Positions 5,447-7,713 of a DNA stretch of 7,713 bases are shown here, piece after piece. Within the stretch, counting starts at the first letter, position 1. Each line of letters begins with the position of its first letter. The notes below the pieces were generated by a model. The model saw nothing but the letters and a program-made list of their open reading frames with translations, had not been told where the DNA came from and searched no databases. The stretch is from Thermoplasmatota archaeon (GTDB lineage Archaea; Thermoplasmatota; Thermoplasmata; RBG-16-68-12; JAGMCJ01): positions 1-7,713 of the forward strand of contig JAJISH010000279.1 of NCBI GenBank assembly GCA_022848825.1. The letters run 5' to 3'. Both the position numbers and the translations under genes were made by a program.

Positions 5447-6334
5447 ATGGCAAGCGCGAGCGAGCAGATATGCGGCATATGCGGACTGTCTTCTTCCCCT
5501 GCGGAGATGATATGCCCAAGGTGCGGCACGATCTTTCCTGAGAAGGAAGTGGAATGCCACAGCTGCGGGGAGGCGTACGACTCCTACATCGCGATGTGCC
5601 CGTCATGCGGCGGGACGCTGGAGGAGGAGCCAACATACGACGCGGGCAGGGGCGAGGCGGTCCATAGGTTCCGACTAATCCCTGGTGTCACAGAGGACAT
5701 GGCGGGGAAGCTATACGACAAGGGGATCAAGTCGTTCTCCGACCTGATCGGGATGAGCCTTCCCCCGGCCGAAAGAAGGCGTGGACTTCACAGGATCATC
5801 GCCAGAAGGCTGATGCTCTCCGGACTGATGTTGACGGAGAAGAAGGACAAAGACCGGCTCGCCTGCGCGAGGTGCAAGGGACCACTGGATGCCAATGAGC
5901 TCAGGTGCAAGATATGCGGCGCAGCGGCAGGGGCGGCATTCCTCGATCTCCAGGTAAACGGGCAGACACTCAAGGTTGGGGAGTACATGGACGAACTGTA
6001 CGAGTTCGTTAAGGACACGGTCCACGGGTCAGCGGCCTCCAAGGAGATGCGTTCGGAGATCACAACCGCCATCGCGGAACTGGACGAGAGAGAGATCGAG
6101 CGGGAGGAGTACAGGAACCAGATAGAGGCCTGGAGGGAGAAGGGATTCGAGGTTTCCAAGCTCGAGAGCCTTCTAAGTGAGGATGTCGAGGAGTTCAAGA
6201 AGCATAGCCTCGACATCATAAAGTCCCAGGTGAAGAAGAGGGAGAGCCATGTGCTCCGATGTCCCCTCTGTGACTTCCTTCTCAAGGAGAGCTGGTTCGA
6301 GTGCCCGAACTGCGGTGCCAGGTTCAACCTGTAG
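5447..6334 (+). CDS. Uncharacterised multi-zinc-ribbon protein with helix-hairpin-helix and coiled coil
   Basis: I recognise no named family for this 295-residue protein. It has eight CxxC pairs: C9/C12, C23/C26, C37/C40, C51/C54, C140/C143, C154/C157, C272/C275 and C286/C289. These are enough for four zinc ribbons, two at the N-terminus, one central and one at the C-terminus. Between ribbons two and three, 'FRLIPGVTEDMAGKLYDKGI' (75-94) looks like a helix-hairpin-helix, a fold often used for DNA or protein contact. Residues about 197-265 are strongly charged and helical, with 'WREKGFEVSKLESLL' resembling a helical motif I have seen in other archaeal coiled-coil proteins. There is no signal peptide or membrane segment, so it is cytosolic. 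A nucleic-acid-binding, scaffold or regulatory role is inference. The ATG is supported by GTGAT upstream. The M50 protease gene follows 43 bases later on the same strand. Confidence 0.85.
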   Translation: MASASEQICGICGLSSSPAEMICPRCGTIFPEKEVECHSCGEAYDSYIAMCPSCGGTLEEEPTYDAGRGEAVHRFRLIPGVTEDMAGKLYDKGIKSFSDLIGMSLPPAERRRGLHRIIARRLMLSGLMLTEKKDKDRLACARCKGPLDANELRCKICGAAAGAAFLDLQVNGQTLKVGEYMDELYEFVKDTVHGSAASKEMRSEITTAIAELDEREIEREEYRNQIEAWREKGFEVSKLESLLSEDVEEFKKHSLDIIKSQVKKRESHVLRCPLCDFLLKESWFECPNCGARFNL

Positions 6335-6349
6335 CCTGAACCGATAGTC

Positions 6350-6356
6350 TATTAAA
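6350..6356 (+). promoter_or_regulatory. TATA-like box ahead of the M50 protease gene
   Basis: TATTAAA is centred about 25 bases upstream of the GTG start at 6378, inside the 43-base gap after the zinc-ribbon gene. At this spacing transcription would start at or next to the GTG, so the gene may have its own nearly leaderless transcript. Distal readthrough from the zinc-ribbon gene is equally possible. Confidence 0.4.
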
Positions 6357-6377
6357 GTTGAGGGGTCTTTTGCAGGT

Positions 6378-7058
6378 GTGCCTGGAAGCAACGGCTCTTA
6401 CCGCGCCACGTACGTCGCCAGACCGCCCACAAGACTAAGGTTCAGCAGAGTCGAGCTCCAACAGATAGGGATCTCGATATTCGTTCTCTCTCTGGCTTTC
6501 ACGATATTCTTCACCGACCCATTGTACCGTGGGATCGAGCCGTTCGAGTTCGCGTTCTTTTTTGGCGTGTCCTTGGCCGCGGTCGTCACTGGCTTTGCAT
6601 TCCATGAGATGGCTCACAAGCTCCTCGCTCAGAAGTACGGGTGCTGGGCAGAGTTCCGCATGAGTGCCTTTGGGCTGCTCTTCGCACTCGTCACGGCGTT
6701 GATGGGGTTCATCTTCGCGGCCCCCGGCGCGGTGTATATCAGTGGCCGAATCACGAAGGAGCAGAACGGGAAGATTAGCGTGGCGGGCCCACTGACGAAC
6801 GCTGCCGTTGGGGGTGCGTTCCTGGCAGTGGCATTCGCCCTTGCCGTCGTTGCGCCGGGGTGGGTCTTCGTTCCTTTGACCATCGCCTTCATCAACCTCA
6901 TCTTGGGGGCATTCAACATGATTCCGTTCCCTCCATTTGACGGCTCAAAGGTCCTCAGCTGGAACATCGGAATCTACGCTCTGGCCGTTGCAGTCGTCGG
7001 CACTCTGCTCGCGACTGCCTGGTTCTTCAGCCAGATCCTCGTCATTCTCGGACTCTAG
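6378..7058 (+). CDS. M50 family (site-2 protease/SpoIVFB-like) membrane metalloprotease
   Basis: The 226-residue protein is hydrophobic, with membrane stretches near residues 28-46, 58-79, 97-121, 138-160, 162-180 and 198-224. The zinc site is HEMAH (H76, E77, H80) inside a membrane segment. The third ligand should be D188 in 'NMIPFPPFDG' (180-189), the NxxPxxxxDG motif of the family. 'ISVAGPLTN' (133-141) is a further conserved feature. Such enzymes cut substrates within or near the membrane, often releasing regulators, but the substrate here is unknown. There is no PDZ or CBS domain. GTG at 6378 is the only plausible start: the frame has a stop at 6345 and no start codon between. GAGGGG at 6360-6365 is a Shine-Dalgarno candidate with a long 12-base spacing. 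The 3' end overlaps the convergent LarA-like gene by 17 bases. Confidence 0.88.
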   Translation: MPGSNGSYRATYVARPPTRLRFSRVELQQIGISIFVLSLAFTIFFTDPLYRGIEPFEFAFFFGVSLAAVVTGFAFHEMAHKLLAQKYGCWAEFRMSAFGLLFALVTALMGFIFAAPGAVYISGRITKEQNGKISVAGPLTNAAVGGAFLAVAFALAVVAPGWVFVPLTIAFINLILGAFNMIPFPPFDGSKVLSWNIGIYALAVAVVGTLLATAWFFSQILVILGL

Positions 7059-7713
7059 GCACCGTGAGTCCTCCGGCCGGCATGACCACGATGGATGGGT
7101 CCTCTCCGAGAGATCGAAGCGCATGATCGATGGCGGACTGCAGGTCCGAGAACGGGTCCATGAAGATGCTCCTGATGTTCTCTGGCGGTAGAGCCGTTAT
7201 GGCGAGAATCTGGAACTCCATGGCCATCTCGGCCATCTTCGCTGCCTTGTGCCAGCCGAGCTTGTAGCCTGACTTGAGCTTCTCGATTACGGAGGCTGGA
7301 TCGTCCTCCCTCGCGATCAGATCGAAGAACTCCCTTTTCCCGATTCCTTCCCTGCATTTCGTAGCGAAGACAATCGTTCCCCCCTTTCGGGCGACGAGCT
7401 TAGCGTTGTCGAGGGCCTTCTGAGACTGATACAGGTCGATATCCGAGGGCGGTGATGCTGCAGTGATGACGAGGTCGGCGGGCCCCCTCACCGGGACGGA
7501 GTTGACCTCGTGAGAGTACTTGACGGCTTCCAAGAAGGAATCCGTGATGTCCCCCGCACCCGCGAAGTATATCCTCTTCTGCCCGTCCAGTACGAGGTTG
7601 ATGGAGAACAGCTTCTCTCGGTCCAGGAATCCGACGGCTTCGGCCATGTCCTCGTGGATCGGGTTCCCCTCCAATGACATCGTCCTGGCGGCCGGCTCCA
7701 GAGCGAACTTGTG
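7042..7713 (-). CDS. larA: LarA-family protein (nickel-dependent lactate racemase-like), C-terminal part cut by right edge
   Basis: The frame is open to the right edge, giving 223 residues, about half of a typical LarA of roughly 420-430. LarA uses a nickel-pincer nucleotide cofactor to racemise lactate, and many relatives act on other 2-hydroxyacids. Visible family features are 'GNPIHED' (16-22), 'DLVITAASPPSDIDLYQSQKAL' region (80-101), 'GGTIVF' followed by 'EGIG' (111-125), and 'MPAGGLTVP' near the end. K99 in 'YQSQK' is at about the position of the second catalytic lysine (inferred from length alone). The cofactor-binding lysine and most nickel-binding histidines lie outside the window, so racemase activity cannot be confirmed. 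The ATG at 7680 is internal and should not be taken as the start. The gene converges on the M50 gene with a 17-base overlap. The substrate may differ from lactate. Confidence 0.82.
   Translation of the reverse strand, partial: HKFALEPAARTMSLEGNPIHEDMAEAVGFLDREKLFSINLVLDGQKRIYFAGAGDITDSFLEAVKYSHEVNSVPVRGPADLVITAASPPSDIDLYQSQKALDNAKLVARKGGTIVFATKCREGIGKREFFDLIAREDDPASVIEKLKSGYKLGWHKAAKMAEMAMEFQILAITALPPENIRSIFMDPFSDLQSAIDHALRSLGEDPSIVVMPAGGLTVPRVRE

Noticed and set aside
1..7713. CRISPR array, insertion sequence, or defence/toxin cassette
   Set aside because: I saw no regularly spaced repeats, transposase motifs, terminal inverted repeats or toxin-antitoxin-like gene pair. Apart from the uncharacterised zinc-ribbon protein, the called protein genes have recognisable families.

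Overview
This window looks like part of an archaeal chromosome, most likely from a euryarchaeal, Thermoplasmata-like lineage; the lineage is inferred and cannot be proven here. The archaeal signs are a stand-alone Bud32 kinase of the KEOPS complex, an XPD-type helicase with four iron-sulfur cysteines, a tRNA-Pro with no encoded CCA and an archaeal-looking core, and TATA-like boxes about 26-28 bases upstream of several starts. Arginine is written mostly with AGG/AGA codons, except in the first partial gene.

Layout. Bases 3-323 (+) hold the C-terminal end of an aldo/keto reductase. It converges on a tRNA-Pro(TGG) gene (348-422, -) that has its own TATA box. From about 5136 down to 457 the minus strand carries five tightly packed genes. 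In transcription order these are an XPD/DinG-type DNA helicase, Bud32 kinase, a HAM1/RdgB nucleotide pyrophosphatase, a small multidrug export (COG2426-like) membrane protein, and an NAD-dependent sugar epimerase/dehydratase. Successive genes overlap by 4, 4 and 11 bases, and the one gap is 16 bases, so they are probably one operon. An intergenic region of about 310 bases (5137-5446) separates this operon from two plus-strand genes. These are a 295-residue protein with eight CxxC motifs (zinc ribbons) plus a helix-hairpin-helix and a coiled coil, and an M50 site-2-protease-like membrane metalloprotease. The M50 gene overlaps tail-to-tail by 17 bases with a minus-strand LarA (nickel-dependent lactate racemase) family gene that runs off the right edge.

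How the genes fit together. The helicase (DNA repair), Bud32 (tRNA t6A synthesis) and HAM1 (removal of deaminated purine nucleotides) are information-processing and housekeeping functions. The exporter and epimerase behind them are envelope or sugar functions that probably share the transcript without sharing a pathway. No CRISPR array, insertion sequence or obvious novel defence system is visible. The best leads are the uncharacterised multi-zinc-ribbon protein, the foreign-looking aldo/keto reductase against the 3' end of a tRNA gene, a possible internal promoter for a shorter Bud32, and a doubtful small secreted ORF ahead of the helicase.
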